A model generated the notes under the pieces. It searched no databases, was not told where the DNA came from, and worked only from the letters and a program-made list of their open reading frames with translations. The translations under genes were made by a program, and so were the position numbers. From Apostichopus japonicus (taxonomy: Eukaryota; Echinodermata; Holothuroidea; Aspidochirotida; Stichopodidae), in the NCBI RefSeq assembly GCF_037975245.1, contig NC_092562.1, positions 964,501-1,028,500 on the forward strand: a stretch of 64,000 nt of DNA, written 5' to 3'. How positions within the stretch are numbered: the first letter of the stretch is position 1; every line of letters begins with the position of its first letter. This document shows positions 52,306 through 64,000 of this stretch, one piece after another.

Positions 52306-54094
52306 CTGTAACCAAAGAGAACCATTCAGTTAAAGCCTATATTGTAGAACTAGACTACTTCAGATCATACGTAAAACTTTTTGAACTGAGACAGCTGGGT
52401 TTGCATGCATCTTCCTTCTTAAACTTGACTGCAATTTTTCCTTTTTCCATCCTTCCACTGTCATTATTATGTCATCTATCCACTATATTACATTGGCCTG
52501 ATCCTTATGGAGAACCCAAATGAAGTCAATATTTTCAATTAACTTTGATCACAAGATGTGCCAGGCCGTAGATATTGATCAGAAGTATTCTTGAGTATTG
52601 GATCACATACTGTAGGATATTCAGAAATTTAAGGTCAACAAGGATGGTAACTGGTTGCTATTTTGGATAAGCAAACAAATATGACACACATCACCTACAA
52701 GATCTCATCTGAGACTGCAGGTTGCTCTATTCCACTAAGGTGACCATATTGTTTTCAGGGAACCCTGGGACATGTTACTGTACCCCCCCCCAGCCCAGCC
52801 CAACTTTTTACTGGCCATGTTGACATCAAAAGTTCTTGTTGTGCAACAGAATAGTGTGTCACCATAATGGTTGTGGTTTATGACATTTTTGTTGATATCA
52901 GAAATTGTTTAACTACATTTATAGACTTTGCCAACTTGATGGATATATCCCAGTTAAGTTATTGTTTTAATTTTATCATCAAGTCAATTTCGGCTAGCAT
53001 AACTTACATGCACTCTGAGCTTCAAATTTGATGGATTGCGGTCTGGTGGCACATGGCGCAGTCCTCATGGAATATCCTGGGTTGTGGGAATAAACGTTTG
53101 TGCCACAATGGTTCAAGGGAGGGTGGAATTTTGAGGACCTCTCACTGTTTAAGTGGATGATAAACAAGTGCTGAAGTTTAGAAAACGTAATCCTAAATCA
53201 AGTATATTGTCAAAAATCTTGAATGTAACTGGGTGTTTCCCTATATTATCACCAAATTCAAAAAGATATTTTCAGTGCGAAATATAACCTATGAAGTTAT
53301 TCGATGATCTCTGTGCCTATGTCACAGTGCGTCACCAATGGACAGTATATTTGTAGTTGTAAACAATCACATCTTCTGCCCATGTTGTGTCTATAAACAC
53401 GAACAGCCAAATTGGAATTATGCAAGCCCTATTAACAAATTTGAAGGTATTGCTGGGGCATATGACACAAAATCCTAGTGCATTTCCAGGGACAATTTTT
53501 CCCCAGGTACTGTCCTTGGAACATTGGGAGGTCTGGTCACCTTACACTAAAATAAAGATCATTGTATGAGTCCTACACCTTTCGTGTTCTATAGTTTATC
53601 ACTATACTTTTATGCAAATACAAATTATGCATTAGATTGTAAAGCTATTAAACATTTTTTTAATACTTTTCATTTCTGTTAAAATGCTGAATGGTGTGCA
53701 ATCCAATTATGGCTATATATAATCAAAACTTGCTATTCCATACTGTAGTATCTCAAAAAGTGTCAGACTAGCTATACCTTTGCAACACCAAAACACTTAT
53801 AGAGGCCATCCTATGGAACAACAATAAACAAAAGCTACGATCCAACTCATAGGAACATTGTTACTGAGAGGTGTGTAGAGATAAGGTTCCTGTGGTAGGT
53901 AATTATCAAATTAATCTGTAAATCATCAATTGACTGAAAATGTTTACTTGATGTAATTTAATAGGAGCTGTTTCTTTTTTGAAGGCATGATCCTGAACAA
54001 TAAGGAATGTTGAATTGGTTAAATTTAAAAGGGAATTTGCAGATTGGTTGTAAATTTTTCATTTCAAGATTTCAATGTTTTCAAACATATTTAC
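52306..54094. other. Intron between the two EGF exons
   Basis: About 1.79 kb without coding signal. It includes a nine-C run at 52783-52791 followed by AGCCCAGCCC. Its right end (about 53900-54094) resembles the sequence left of the first exon. A 60-residue plus-strand open frame at 53387-53569 has no supporting features. Confidence 0.65.
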
Positions 54095-54242
54095 CTGCGC
54101 ATGTAGGTTGTTCAGGTGATGTGTAAGGTGAACCGATCAAACCAACCTTACATACACAACTGTAGCTGCCAATGGTGTTAAATGCATATTGTTGAGCTGC
54201 TATCACACATATTAATTCCAGGGAATGCACATTCATCATCAT
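54095..54242 (-). pseudogene. Calcium-binding EGF exon with a 1-bp frameshift
   Basis: This minus-strand exon is the paralogue of the one at 52165-52305. It has an intact acceptor (TAACAG), an intact donor (GTAAAT), the DDDEC calcium-binding start and all six cysteine codons if the frame is restored. The exon is 148 bp, one base more than a phase 1-1 exon allows. The extra base lies in the ATTTAAC segment (about 54177-54183), where the sister exon reads TTGAAC. In the entry frame this yields an immediate TAA (54178-54180). There is also one in-frame extra codon just before the third cysteine. Either the exon is dead or alternatively skipped, or a T was added by sequencing or assembly error in a three-T run. 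Confidence 0.8.
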
Positions 54243-56298
54243 CTGTTACCAAAGAGAACCAAAATATATGATTAGGTGCAGACATATTTATATTAAAATC
54301 TGGAAATAAAAAATGATAAAGAAACAAAATAATGCATGGTAGGGTTTGGTTATTTCAGAAAATTCAGATCATATGGAAGGGCTTCTTGACTGTTTGATTG
54401 AGATTATTTAAATAACCAACAAGACATCAATCTTGACAAAGATATCAAATTTTCTACATGCTGTTATAAATAATAAACTTGGCAACATGTCAAACCTCAT
54501 TGTCATGACGGACTTGGCAAGTTTATACAATAGCGTGACATCTTGACAAAATGTGTCAGATTGTCAAACATACAAGCTCTACTATAGGCAATTGCTATTT
54601 TATTTGCATACATGCATCTACCAACAAGTTGCACAAATTTGTCAGTGTTTTCAGAATTGCACAAACAAGCAGCAGGTAAATGGTTCAAAACCAACTGCGT
54701 TCAATTTCAATGGGATGTTGACTCATCCCATACTATATTGCTAGATACAACAAACATTGTTATTATTAATTATTATTATGTACAACATACATGGAAGAGG
54801 TCTTCACAGTTTTCAACTGGTTGATGAACTTACCAGCATAGTGTAAACTGAGCAGAAATTGTACATGTAGACAATTTGCAATGTACAGGTCTATATACAT
54901 GCACCTTTATTATAATCTTGGAATTCGTAATGAGCACTTTGAAAGTCAAAGGTAGAACTGTGTCACTTCAGTGATGAAAACAAAGAAAGTTTATAATAAT
55001 TCTTTGTGTTTATTAGCATATTTCTGTAAAAATTTCATGAAACTAGTACACTCTGTATGTAAGCCAGTCAAATTAAGTCTGAGAGCTTCATAAATAGCAC
55101 ACGTATTGCATTCACATATATTGCTTTTAAATTTTTTTTAAAAGTGTTTTCTACATGAAATCAGCTTTATTCGTTGCACGATCGATGTCATCTTTTTTGC
55201 TAAGAAATTTGTGACTTGATCCATTTGATGACAGTTTGTATTACACAATCATACAAGTGGTTAATGTTTGTGAGTTTTTGCAAACAAGATAACTATTACC
55301 ACAGCCGATTATAATGTTGATACCTTACTAATAATGCATGATTTGGCGATATCAGCACAACACAAGTAGGCCTAGACCCCAACTAGTTAAGACCTTTATA
55401 GGCTTTAGAGCTATCGACATAGCCTATGCTATGATTCCTTGGATAACATACATGTAACTTGCATTGGATGTAGTCAGTATTGCGAAATTGGGAACGCTGC
55501 TATGTTTGGACACCACTAAGAAATACACGATTTCACCATGACAACCTACAGCAAGTTCCAATTTTACAATAAACTACAAAGCTACAATATATTTTCTCTC
55601 CAAAATGACCCCACCATATCAAGTATGTTTTCAGGTGATTTATACCATAAGATATATAGTTTTGGCGTGTTTTAGGGCTTAGGTGTCCGAACTTCGCAGT
55701 GTCCATGCTACTGAACAAGCCTTTCAATACATGTTATCTGTACTGTAGTCTGTAGTGTATGATACAGAACAGTTTTATCGAAGACCTAGGCTATAGGCTA
55801 GAGGCCTAAGCTTTTTCTAATAATGTCGTTAGGCTACAAAAGGTAATGCACCACACAACCGGCCAACTATAGCCATAGGGCAGATTATAAGACTCATATT
55901 CTGCTCTAAAACTGCAGCCAACATAGCCTAACCTAGCTATAGGACTATGCCTAGGTCTGTTCTTGATACCTGTATGTGTCTTTTTTACTTTGTACTTCTT
56001 CTCCTGTGTGAATCCAGAATAACGTGCATTGGGTTTTGCTTGGTTGCATATAGCAAGCCAACAGTACCGTGAAAAGGAAACATGGCGTAACATCGAAGTT
56101 AGCAAACATAGTATGCTACAACCCAACCTTCAAGATTCGATACTGTTGTAGTTAAATATTCTTGTGAAGTTTCGCAACGATAATATTTGTGATGCAACAG
56201 AAAATCAATTCTGACAAAATAGTTACTTTTTCGCATTATGGTATTATTTGTACTCATGCAGTCGCTAGCTACACTTCGAAGAAGATCTCGTTCTATTC
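54243..56298. other. Intron or upstream sequence of the EGF gene
   Basis: No further EGF exon is found. Minus-strand open frames at 55533-55727 and 55806-56126 lack domain features, a clean signal peptide or family resemblance. The TACAG/GTATCAAG sequence near 55970 could be a splice donor of an untranslated or first exon, but nothing supports it further. Confidence 0.5.
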
Positions 56299-56483
56299 AT
56301 GAATAAGGAAGTGATACCGACATCGAGATTGGCTTTGATAAGCCAATAATGGCTTCTGTGCGAGTTCCTGCAGTTTATGAGGATGTAAAATACATACATA
56401 AATACAAATAATGAATAAGTGAGTGATATCGAATATGATATTGGCTTTGATAATCCACCGATGGCTTCTTCGCGAGTTCCTGC
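56299..56483. repeat. 73-bp direct duplication
   Basis: 56299-56371 and 56411-56483 both start ATGAATAAG, both contain ATTGGCTTTGATAA and ATGGCTTCT, and end GCGAGTTCCTGC. They differ at roughly a dozen positions, and the spacing is 112 bp. The overlapping minus-strand frames (56265-56492, 56293-56535) reflect this duplication and are not supported as genes. Confidence 0.85.
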
Positions 56484-56596
56484 TACATACATACACCCTT
56501 ACACACACACATATATACATTACCTTGTTAGTCACGCTTTACAACCTCCACAATATTTGTTCATTCTACTGTCGTATCGTGTAGTGTCAAAGTTGT

Positions 56597-56606
56597 GTCA
56601 CGTGAC
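56597..56606. promoter_or_regulatory. Palindromic E-box GTCACGTGAC (CLEAR-type)
   Basis: A perfect 10-bp palindrome matching the extended E-box bound by MiT/TFE and USF-type bHLH-zip factors. One occurrence can be chance. No TATA box, initiator or first exon could be tied to it, although it lies upstream of the minus-strand EGF exons. Confidence 0.3.
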
Positions 56607-59459
56607 CAGTTACAAACTGCAAACAGCACGGCTGGATGTTTCCATATCGGTGAGAAAGTGAAATGCCTAACTAACTATGCTCACTCACTACCTAAATACT
56701 TTATCAGCTCTCTTTGAATTCATTTATAACAATCTAAGCTTCTTTTTTATTCTTTCGCACGAACCAAGAAATAATGGAATGCGTTTCAGTACGTGGGATC
56801 AAGGACATTTTTAGTGCAAGGTATATACATCTGCTTCTGCTCATGTACGAATCAGTCGCACGAACAATTAAGACCCATGATATGTTTGAAGAAGTCCAAA
56901 TGTTCATCATCCCCCCCCCCCTCACCACCACCATCCACTGAGTGACCCTCAATGACCCTGGGTGACGCAATGAAGTTCGGTAAGCTTCTTCATGCCAACA
57001 AATCCTAGGCTCACAGTATTCTAAAGCGCTGATGAATTGGCTTTTTTTTAAATTTTTATCTTCAACCTAATATAGTGTTGTTGCCATTAAGCTTTGTATC
57101 CAAACCACTGATGCTTGAAGTAGGCCATACCTTGCATAATTATCGGTTGTGATTTACTTTCGCTTTTTCAGTTGTTCGACATCTCATGAGTCCCTGTGAC
57201 ACCATACACATGGGCCCAATGGGCAATCTACTTTGCAACACTTAACTTCACCAGAGAATTTGGTAAAAAGATAAATCTAAACACTGAAAATGATATACTT
57301 CTCCATGAGATCTAGCTCAGTGTCAATCTTGCATCAGTTTCATACACACAAATAAATATCAGAAGACTGTTGATATTAACACTCAATGTAGCATCACGAC
57401 CTAAAGTTACACTTTACAGCAAAAACATCCACAATGATCGCAAATACAGCAGCAAACGTAATTAAGAAATTCACATTGCAAGCAATATTAAATGTCATTA
57501 TTCAAAGAAAATAAACGTTTATTAAACACCTACCAAATTAAAGCCATTCAACTTCCAAAGTTAATTGTTTTTTGATGAATCTCTTGTTAGAATAGTTCAC
57601 ATATGTGGTAACTATATAGCTTAAGTTGTACATACAGTGTAGTGTATGCATAGTACACAAGTGCCGTTATGTTGGTCCATTGTACTGCTCTCCTGACATG
57701 AACATGTTGGTTCATGTTGCTATGAAAACTGTAGGTGTAGATCATTCGCGTTTTATTGTATAACACAGTGTTGATCACTGTACTACATACATTGCCTAAT
57801 ATTATCATTCTAGTTACTTTATTGACACATTTACATCGTTTGTGACTGTTAACTATAATCAAAGGAAAGAACTATGGGGTACTGTTTGCGTTTTTAACAT
57901 TTATCCTGCAATAAACGCAAGCTAAATTGTTATCTCCTTATCATATCAATACCACATAGCAGCAATGTGTGGAATAAACACAGCAATAATATATGAACTA
58001 ATCAATGATAGGCTCACCAGTTCTATATGTAATTAGCTGAAGATCTTTGTGATACAGCATAGAATTTTTTTTTTACTCTTGAATTGAAATAAACTGACAG
58101 AGTGTGTTTCAAGCTATGATTCATTGACTACCCTGGTTTTGCATTTATAGGGATATTCATTCGGTACATCAACAATAGGCTGTTGTAGAAAATGTACATT
58201 TTGAACACTAGCTGTCATTTAACTTGTATGAGGTGCTTAATTGAAATGGAATGTACAGTACTTATATCAACCTTGCAGTTAAAGGTTTCTTTTCGAAACC
58301 AATTTTATCTTACCTTATGTGTAACTTAAACCAAAGTAGATGCAAATGTTGACAGCTTTCAAGAAGCAGAATTAAGTGGTAGCTATGTTGTTAATTGCAG
58401 CTGTTCCATGCAGTCTCTTTAATGAGTGTTACAATGAAAACCATCATAAAAAATGAATTCAAGACACTCTGTTATAAGTTTGTGTTACATCTTTTATTGA
58501 ATAAAGATAATGCAAGAACTGCTTGATGTTATTGCTTCAAGCAGGAGCCATGTTGTACAATAAAATTACCTTGAATTAACTGGCATTGATATAGTCAGAC
58601 CTAACATCACTGCCATCTGTACCCAGCCTAACCCTTGAATGATCATCTTGGTAAAATCAACAAAAGTAAAAAGCTCATCACAACAACATCTGTGGTGTAC
58701 AGAATCCCTGCAAAATTTCTAAAACGATTCCAACAGATCAGCAACTTTCATCCTTTATTTTACTGTCATGTGCAAATTGAGTATTTGTCATAAGAATGAA
58801 ACATGATTTTTGAACCTATACTTTGGTAGTCTTGAGATATAGTTTAAGAGAATATTGATGTAATTGCTTTAAGAGTCTTTATAAAACTTGAAGTTGAAGC
58901 AACCAGGTAAGCTTAAAGCATTAAAATCCACATTTTGAACTGACCAATCATTCAGGGATGTAATAAGTCAACATAGCTGTGACAGCCTGCTGAAGAAGCT
59001 CAAAAGATTCAAGTAAGAAAACATCATTAACTCTCTAGAAATGACAAACCTGTCACATGACCTGATAACATAAGATATAACTCTAATGGAACAAGATTAT
59101 GATGTTAAACTTACATGGCAAGAGAGCCTTGAAGAAATTCTTTGGTTTATTCTGCAACTTTACAGCTGCAGTCCAAGGATGTTGCTGTCCTGTTTTGAGA
59201 GCCTTAAGCAATAAAGCAAAAGTGGTTTGAAACAAAAGACAACTAAGGACGTCAAACTGATTTAAAAAGCAAACAGGACGACATAAAGATTGTGAACTAA
59301 TTGAAGTGTTACTCTCTTGCTCCTAACACTATGTAAGCATTGAGTCATTGACAACTAGTATGCAGTTTAATTATATGATGCACTTTGTACATTCCAAAAT
59401 TCCAAACACAGGAAACAAGAAATATTGACTTGGCATTGATCACTGTCAAAATGATGCTA
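56607..59459. other. Non-coding sequence with a poly-C run
   Basis: No exon, RNA gene or transposon end is recognised. An 11-C run lies at 56911-56921, followed by CACCACCACC. The minus-strand frames at 56734-56970 and 57587-57862 lack any family features. Confidence 0.55.
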
Positions 59460-59890
59460 TTCTACCTGGTCATAATCTAGGTAAACGAACTACACTTTAA
59501 CACAGTCAGTTCTTTTGATCATAGTAGGTTAAACCATAAATTGCTTCACATCTTCAAGTTTTACTTACTATTCATTACTATTTACATCTGGTTATCAACT
59601 AGATCAACTAACTACACATCTTATATAAAGTTCATCTCATAAAGGGATTTAAATCATTATTCAAATGTTCATCTTCAGATTACACTAACTATTAATTAAT
59701 ATATAGTAAATCTGATCATCAGTTGGGTTCAATAACTACACATGTTATATACAGTTTAGCTCATCAACTCAGCTTCAATTATATATCATTTAAATGTTCG
59801 TCTTCAGGATATAATAACTTTTCATTACTTTATAGTTTAAAATAATAATCAATGGGTAACTAACTTCATATTACTATAGTTCATACCTTA
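59460..59890. repeat. Degenerate tandem repeat of about 124-129 bp, roughly three copies
   Basis: ACTACACATCTTATATA at 59611 and ACTACACATGTTATATA at 59735 are 124 bp apart. AAATGTTCATCTTCAG (59663) and AAATGTTCGTCTTCAG (59792) are about 129 bp apart. TTCATTACTATTTA and TTCATTACTTTATA, and an ACTACACTTTA near 59488, suggest further partial copies on both sides. The sequence is AT-rich with no coding frame. Confidence 0.7.
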
Positions 59891-62027
59891 AGTTAAGAAA
59901 ATGTCCACTTGCCACTTAAAGAAGGTTTCAGATTTTGGAGTCTTAAACACTGTGTTTAATCCTATCAGGGCAGTTTCTGCCTTTCATTCACTTTCATTCA
60001 TATCAAAGCATCTTCCATGATAAGAAGCAGTCATGGATACGTACAAAGATTGAACTTGAAAACATGTCAATTTATAGTTTGAAATTTGCAAAGGATAGGC
60101 CAGTCCTTAAATTTTATGAACAGTCTTTACATTGTTGTATTTATCCAACACATCCCTGATGAGACAGACAATACAACTTTAATACTATTTATAGTAAACA
60201 ACAAACAAATTTTACAGTGAAACAAAGGAAATAAGAAATTCACTGGAATAATTGTGCAATAAGTAATTACAGGAAACAAAGATTTAAGCTATTACAAATA
60301 TTTCAGATCAGAAAATAAAGAAATTACTTCATACTTACGGAAAATGAACAAAATAATGTCATACCTTAAGCATTGTTGATGAATATCTGAGTAAGTTTAG
60401 GACAAAGCTGTTACAATGATAATAACTTCTAGGTGTGGACTAAAAAGTGGAATACTTTACACGTTCCCCACACTACCACTGGCAAAGCGTATCGAATGAT
60501 TAGCATATAAAATCGACCATTGCCGATTTAAAACCATTGGATTATGTCTAAACATGATTCGTGTCTAATTATACTGATTATATTGGTAAAAAGGAAATAA
60601 AAAATGAATATATGCAAATTAAGCAGCTGCTTGTCGTTGAGATAAAATTATGAACTGGATTAACGAGTAACATTTGATTGCCCTCTGCATGGTCTCATCA
60701 CCAGTTCTCGTAGTTGCCATATCTTTTGCTGAACTCTATCAGAAAATCAAAGCACAGTATGTAGTCCATCTGAAAGACAGAACACAGGATGAATGTTGTA
60801 TTACTTTGTGGAATAAAATGTCAAATACAAGTTTTCAAACTTCCAGAATTGTCATGGAGCTTGATACAGCTTTCGTTCCAATGTAAACCTTCGATTTTCA
60901 CTTTCAAAAAAACTTTAAAAATCAATGCTTTTTTTTTATCAAACCTGCAGATACTTTCATAACAGATTTACCTACCCCTCGCTTTATGTAAGACATGGAT
61001 TGATCTTTCTTCCACTGCAAAAGTTATCACATAAATAATAACACACGTATTGTTGACTTCATCATAGCATGGCTAAATGACAATATAGGTATGACAATAT
61101 ATACATTAACTACAATAGTTCATATCAAGTCAAAAATGATTCTAAACAATGGATGGCTCTTGTAAAGCAATTTTCTGCTGTATTAATTTTAAAATTTTAG
61201 CAAACACAAATAATTGCCAATTTGACTTTAGTCTGCTAACTTAGAGCTAAAACTACAAATAGGAAATAAAGACTAAAAAAAAGGAAGGTATAAACATTTT
61301 CAATTTGGCATTCATAGTTTTGATCATTTCAAAGAGCAGTGGTTTCATGACTGAGTCTCTGCTTTCTCAAAGTCAGCTGTATGTTAGGTCCAAGATCAAT
61401 ACTGAAACTTTAGCCTGGAAGAAAACCAAATATACACTTAGTATAAACTGCTTTTGGGCCTTGAAGTGATGGATTAAATTAGTAATTGGATCAACTCTTT
61501 CAATCAAATTGATAAACCCGTCCAAACTAAAGGAATTGATTTACTATCAAACGTCATCACACACCAGAAATTTGCAGGTATGAGTTCAAACTAGCCTAAT
61601 ATGTAGTTTCTCTTATTTGTGTTGATTCATACTCACTGCACAGCTGAGCACTGATTCTCTTACTGTGATCAATATTAAATTAGATGTCTTGTTACATTGT
61701 GTAGGAATAATATGCACACATTTAATTGAAATTTTGGCCCTCCAAAAAACTAGTCTAGATATATGAACTGGTTTATTTTCAATTTCCACCCTCCAAACTT
61801 CATGAAGTTGAGAGTAAGAATCCTGAAAAAAATTTGTGGTCAGGATCATCCACAAAGTGGTTCCCACACGAAATCTAAGATTTAGGTATCCAAATATATA
61901 CGTTTATATATAACCTGCAGAAGTTTATCATCAAGAGCTCCATGAATTAATCATATGTTTCATTTGTAATTTTTCTAAGATCTAGACTGATCTGATGCAT
62001 TTTTCGTAGTTTAATGTGAAGTATGGA
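59891..62027. other. AT-rich non-coding sequence
   Basis: No supported gene. A 70-residue plus-strand frame (60674-60886) begins with a hydrophobic stretch (ALCMVSSPVLVVAISFAEL) but has no start context, splice evidence or family match that I recognise. An 84-residue minus-strand frame at 61613-61867 likewise has none. Confidence 0.5.
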
Positions 62028-63071
62028 CAAGGGCGGCGGGAGCACTTTTAATCTGGGGGGGCGCCAACGTCGAAGGGCACTTTGCAGAAATTCGATTGGA
62101 CTGATGCAGCCTGATATTTAGTACCCTTTACAACTCTTATTGTATCATCTTATTTGCGTATACATCACTCCATCAACGCCCCCCCCTCAAGGAAACAATG
62201 CATACTAGCACTGCAATATCTAATGTGCAAATTGGGAAACAAGGAACAAGTTTTCTTTCGAGACAAAATGAGGTGAAATCATTATAAAGTCCAAGTCCCT
62301 GCACACGCGATCGATACATGCACGAAAGCAAATGAAATATGTCAAAATACGAAGGATGGGGTAGGTTAAGGGATATTAAAACTATACTCATTATTCATAG
62401 TAGGCTATAAATGGCTTCTGCTTATTACAAAGTCACAATGTAATATAGCAAGGCATTTTTGGAAATGCATTAGGACTTTGTTGGCAAATTGAATATGCAA
62501 TATGGCACTCACCAGAATGTTAGAAGCCTTGTGGTAGTAAACATAGGTGTAGGAGGCGGGGGGGGGGCAACCCCCAAATTTTGTGAAAATTCGGGCAATA
62601 TGCTGATAATTTTTCGGGCACCTACTGAAAGAAAAATAATTTGCTATGTGTTTTTCAATGGTTAAACTGATATAATTCTGATCATTATTATTGTAACGAC
62701 TTTCCCAATAATTCTAACCAATATGGAAGGGTAATAACACGGCAAATGATTGTATGTTATTGGCATGCGATGTATAACCGAAGCATGCCTATTTGATATG
62801 CAAATTAACATGTTGAACGTGCGCGGAGCACGTGAAAAATTTTGGTAATATTTTTCGGGCAAGTCGGTACAGCCCCCAAAATCAAATTGGGCTCCTACGC
62901 CTATGGTAGTAACATTTAAAACTTCCCGAAATATTTCATTTGACGTGAGTTTCGCTTTGTAAACCCTTTTTTTATTTAGAAATTTTTATGTAGAAAAAGG
63001 GCACATTTTTAACCTGAGGAAAAGTGGGGGGGGCACGTGCCCCCTGTGCCCCCCCGGTTCCGCCGCCCTTG
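62028..63071. mobile_element. Non-autonomous hAT-like element with perfect 8-bp TSD
   Basis: The left terminus is CAAGGGCGGCGGGAGC and the right terminus ends CCGCCGCCCTTG, giving a perfect 12-bp inverted repeat beginning CA and ending TG. AGTATGGA flanks it on both sides (62020-62027 and 63072-63079), an exact 8-bp target duplication as made by hAT transposases. The ends are G-rich/C-rich, and the right end holds a 16-bp palindrome GGGGGCACGTGCCCCC (63029-63044). No transposase is encoded. The 1044 bp include a second element at 62542-62905; without it and its duplicated target the older element is about 672 bp. Confidence 0.85.
62542..62905. mobile_element. hAT-like MITE nested inside the 62028-63071 element
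   Basis: It starts CATAGGTGTAGGAG and ends CTCCTACGCCTATG; the 14-bp termini are inverted repeats with one mismatch. GTAGTAAA (62534-62541) and GTAGTAAC (62906-62913) flank it, an 8-bp target duplication with one mismatch. At 364 bp it has no coding capacity. A G-run (about 62558-62567) follows the left end. Being inside the larger element, it inserted later. Confidence 0.8.
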
Positions 63072-64000
63072 AGTATGGAGATCAGTTACAATCAGTTAAG
63101 TTTAATTCCCACGTTTTAAACATAAGATCCTAGCATGTGTAAATATGATTTGCCTAATATTACTGTACTCGATTAAATATTTATTTCAGTATGCAAAACA
63201 GATGATGATTGAAGTTTTTGTGTTCCCTGCATTGCATTGGTATATTGTAGGTGACTGGCATAAGTACACAGTGTAAAGGGTTGGAGGTTTATCCTGCTTT
63301 AGTAGGAAACAGTTAAGCTAGATAGGTTGTAAGAATTCTGAGGTATTTGCCAATAGCTCCTTAAATTTGGCACAAGTCTTTGTAACATTAGATGGGCGTG
63401 CCCATGTGTTGGTTAATTGTAACTGTTGCATACAAATTACTGTTGGCATTGGTACATAATAATAGTCCATTGCTTTGCAATTATTTGTTCATGTGTACAG
63501 GAGTGTTTTAATAAATAAGTTGTATTCTTTTTCTTTAGTTACAATCTATAAAATAAGCAAATCTTTTTATTGTTGGTTGTGTGCATTTTGGACTATTAAA
63601 GTTTATATATGAAAGCTGCAATGGTGTGCCATTTTTGATATTGTCTCGTCCAGATGGGAATGAACTTTATTATAAGTTTGTCAGTGGCCATAACTTTTAG
63701 AATGGAAGATAAACTTTGGTATGGGAAACATGGTGGGTGGGATTTCATAAGCATTTAAAGCAGCCTTCCAATTTTTAATATCTCAGAAGCATTAAAGGAG
63801 CAATCCACATTTAAATAGTTTCTTGTTCACTCTCTAACATTTCCTGAGCGTGTTCCAATATTTAAAAGCTAGATTGTGATTTTATCAGGCATTGTCTTTT
63901 AAAAATTTGTATTGTATGTTTTACTTTATTACGGAGCTCGCTAGTTGGGAACACAATACAACCACTTAAAGAGAAAAGTTTCTGTCTACTCTTGATGTAC
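63072..64000. other. Non-coding sequence to the window end
   Basis: AT-rich, with several AATAAA-like and ATTAAA motifs but no recognisable exon or transcript end. The stretch around 63600-63830 has the look of dispersed repetitive DNA, but no boundaries could be defined. Confidence 0.45.

Larger units (their letters stand above)
51990..54270. repeat. Tandem duplication of an EGF exon with flanking intron (offset about 1.93 kb)
   Basis: The segments around 51990-52330 and 53900-54270 align. They share the exons, the donor side (CATATTTACCTGCGCATGTAG), the acceptor side (ACCAAAGAGAACCA) and intron stretches such as CAAATTCATCTGTAAATAATC against CAAATTAATCTGTAAATCATC. Exon ends are 1930 bp apart. 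Weak similarity may extend right to a TTCAGATCATA motif (about 52361 and 54364). The EGF exon was thus copied together with intron DNA. Confidence 0.75.

Noticed and set aside
52025-52315. Single-exon EGF protein starting at the upstream methionine
   Set aside because: The methionine lies before the splice acceptor and the frame continues past a canonical donor. The coding part is the 141-bp exon only.
55806-56126. First exon with signal peptide for the EGF gene
   Set aside because: The frame has charged residues within the would-be signal core, and the nearby donor-like site is not in a convincing phase.
56265-56661. Overlapping open frames of 75-80 residues on both strands
   Set aside because: They arise from the 73-bp direct duplication and microsatellite sequence, with no domain or splice support.
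60674-60886. 70-residue frame with a hydrophobic N-terminus
   Set aside because: A possible signal-like stretch alone is weak evidence; there is no family similarity, no start context and no neighbouring exon.

Overview
The window looks like genomic DNA from a metazoan, most plausibly a marine invertebrate deuterostome such as an echinoderm. The evidence is AT-rich non-coding sequence, phase 1-1 EGF exons with GT-AG splice sites, hAT-type MITEs with 8-bp target-site duplications, and a retroelement-like 3' tail. No bacterial or viral gene organisation is present. The taxonomic guess is an inference. No complete protein-coding gene can be supported.

Layout. (1) 1-1547 is a non-coding left flank with a possible small MITE, a perfect 14-bp-arm palindrome and a cluster of five copies of the 13-mer GTGACGGACGTAC. 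(2) 1548-49950 (48.4 kb, three quarters of the window) is one uninterrupted head-to-tail satellite array. I count 105 monomers with a mean period of 460 bp. Each monomer is a mosaic X1-Y1-Z-Y2-X2: X1/X2 are about 60-bp direct repeats that meet at every monomer junction, Y1/Y2 are about 110-bp direct repeats, and Z is a unique segment of about 112 bp that can form two stem-loops. The array has higher-order structure. A seven-monomer module (3,223-3,227 bp, members A to G) recurs, alternate modules resemble each other (a possible 14-mer super-period), and irregular module lengths are explained by loss of one monomer or gain/loss of a trimer. Older variant types sit near both edges. (3) 49951-51321 holds degenerate ~300-bp tandem repeats and a tail ending in a 9-bp stem-loop plus a short A-run, resembling the 3' end of a non-LTR retroelement. 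(4) 52165-54242 holds two minus-strand calcium-binding EGF exons about 1.93 kb apart in a duplicated genomic segment. The first is intact. The second keeps all six cysteines and both splice sites but carries a one-base insertion that breaks the frame. They belong to a larger multi-EGF extracellular or membrane protein whose other exons are not recognisable here. (5) 54243-62027 is intron or intergenic sequence with a 73-bp direct duplication, a CLEAR-type E-box palindrome, poly-C runs and a degenerate ~124-bp tandem repeat. (6) 62028-63071 is a non-autonomous hAT-like element with a perfect 8-bp TSD, and a second hAT-like MITE is nested inside it. (7) 63072-64000 is unassigned.

The 60-150 residue open frames on both strands inside the array are by-products of sequence homogenisation, not genes. 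The satellite array is the main novelty, especially its mosaic monomer, its heptameric higher-order organisation and its readable recombination footprints.
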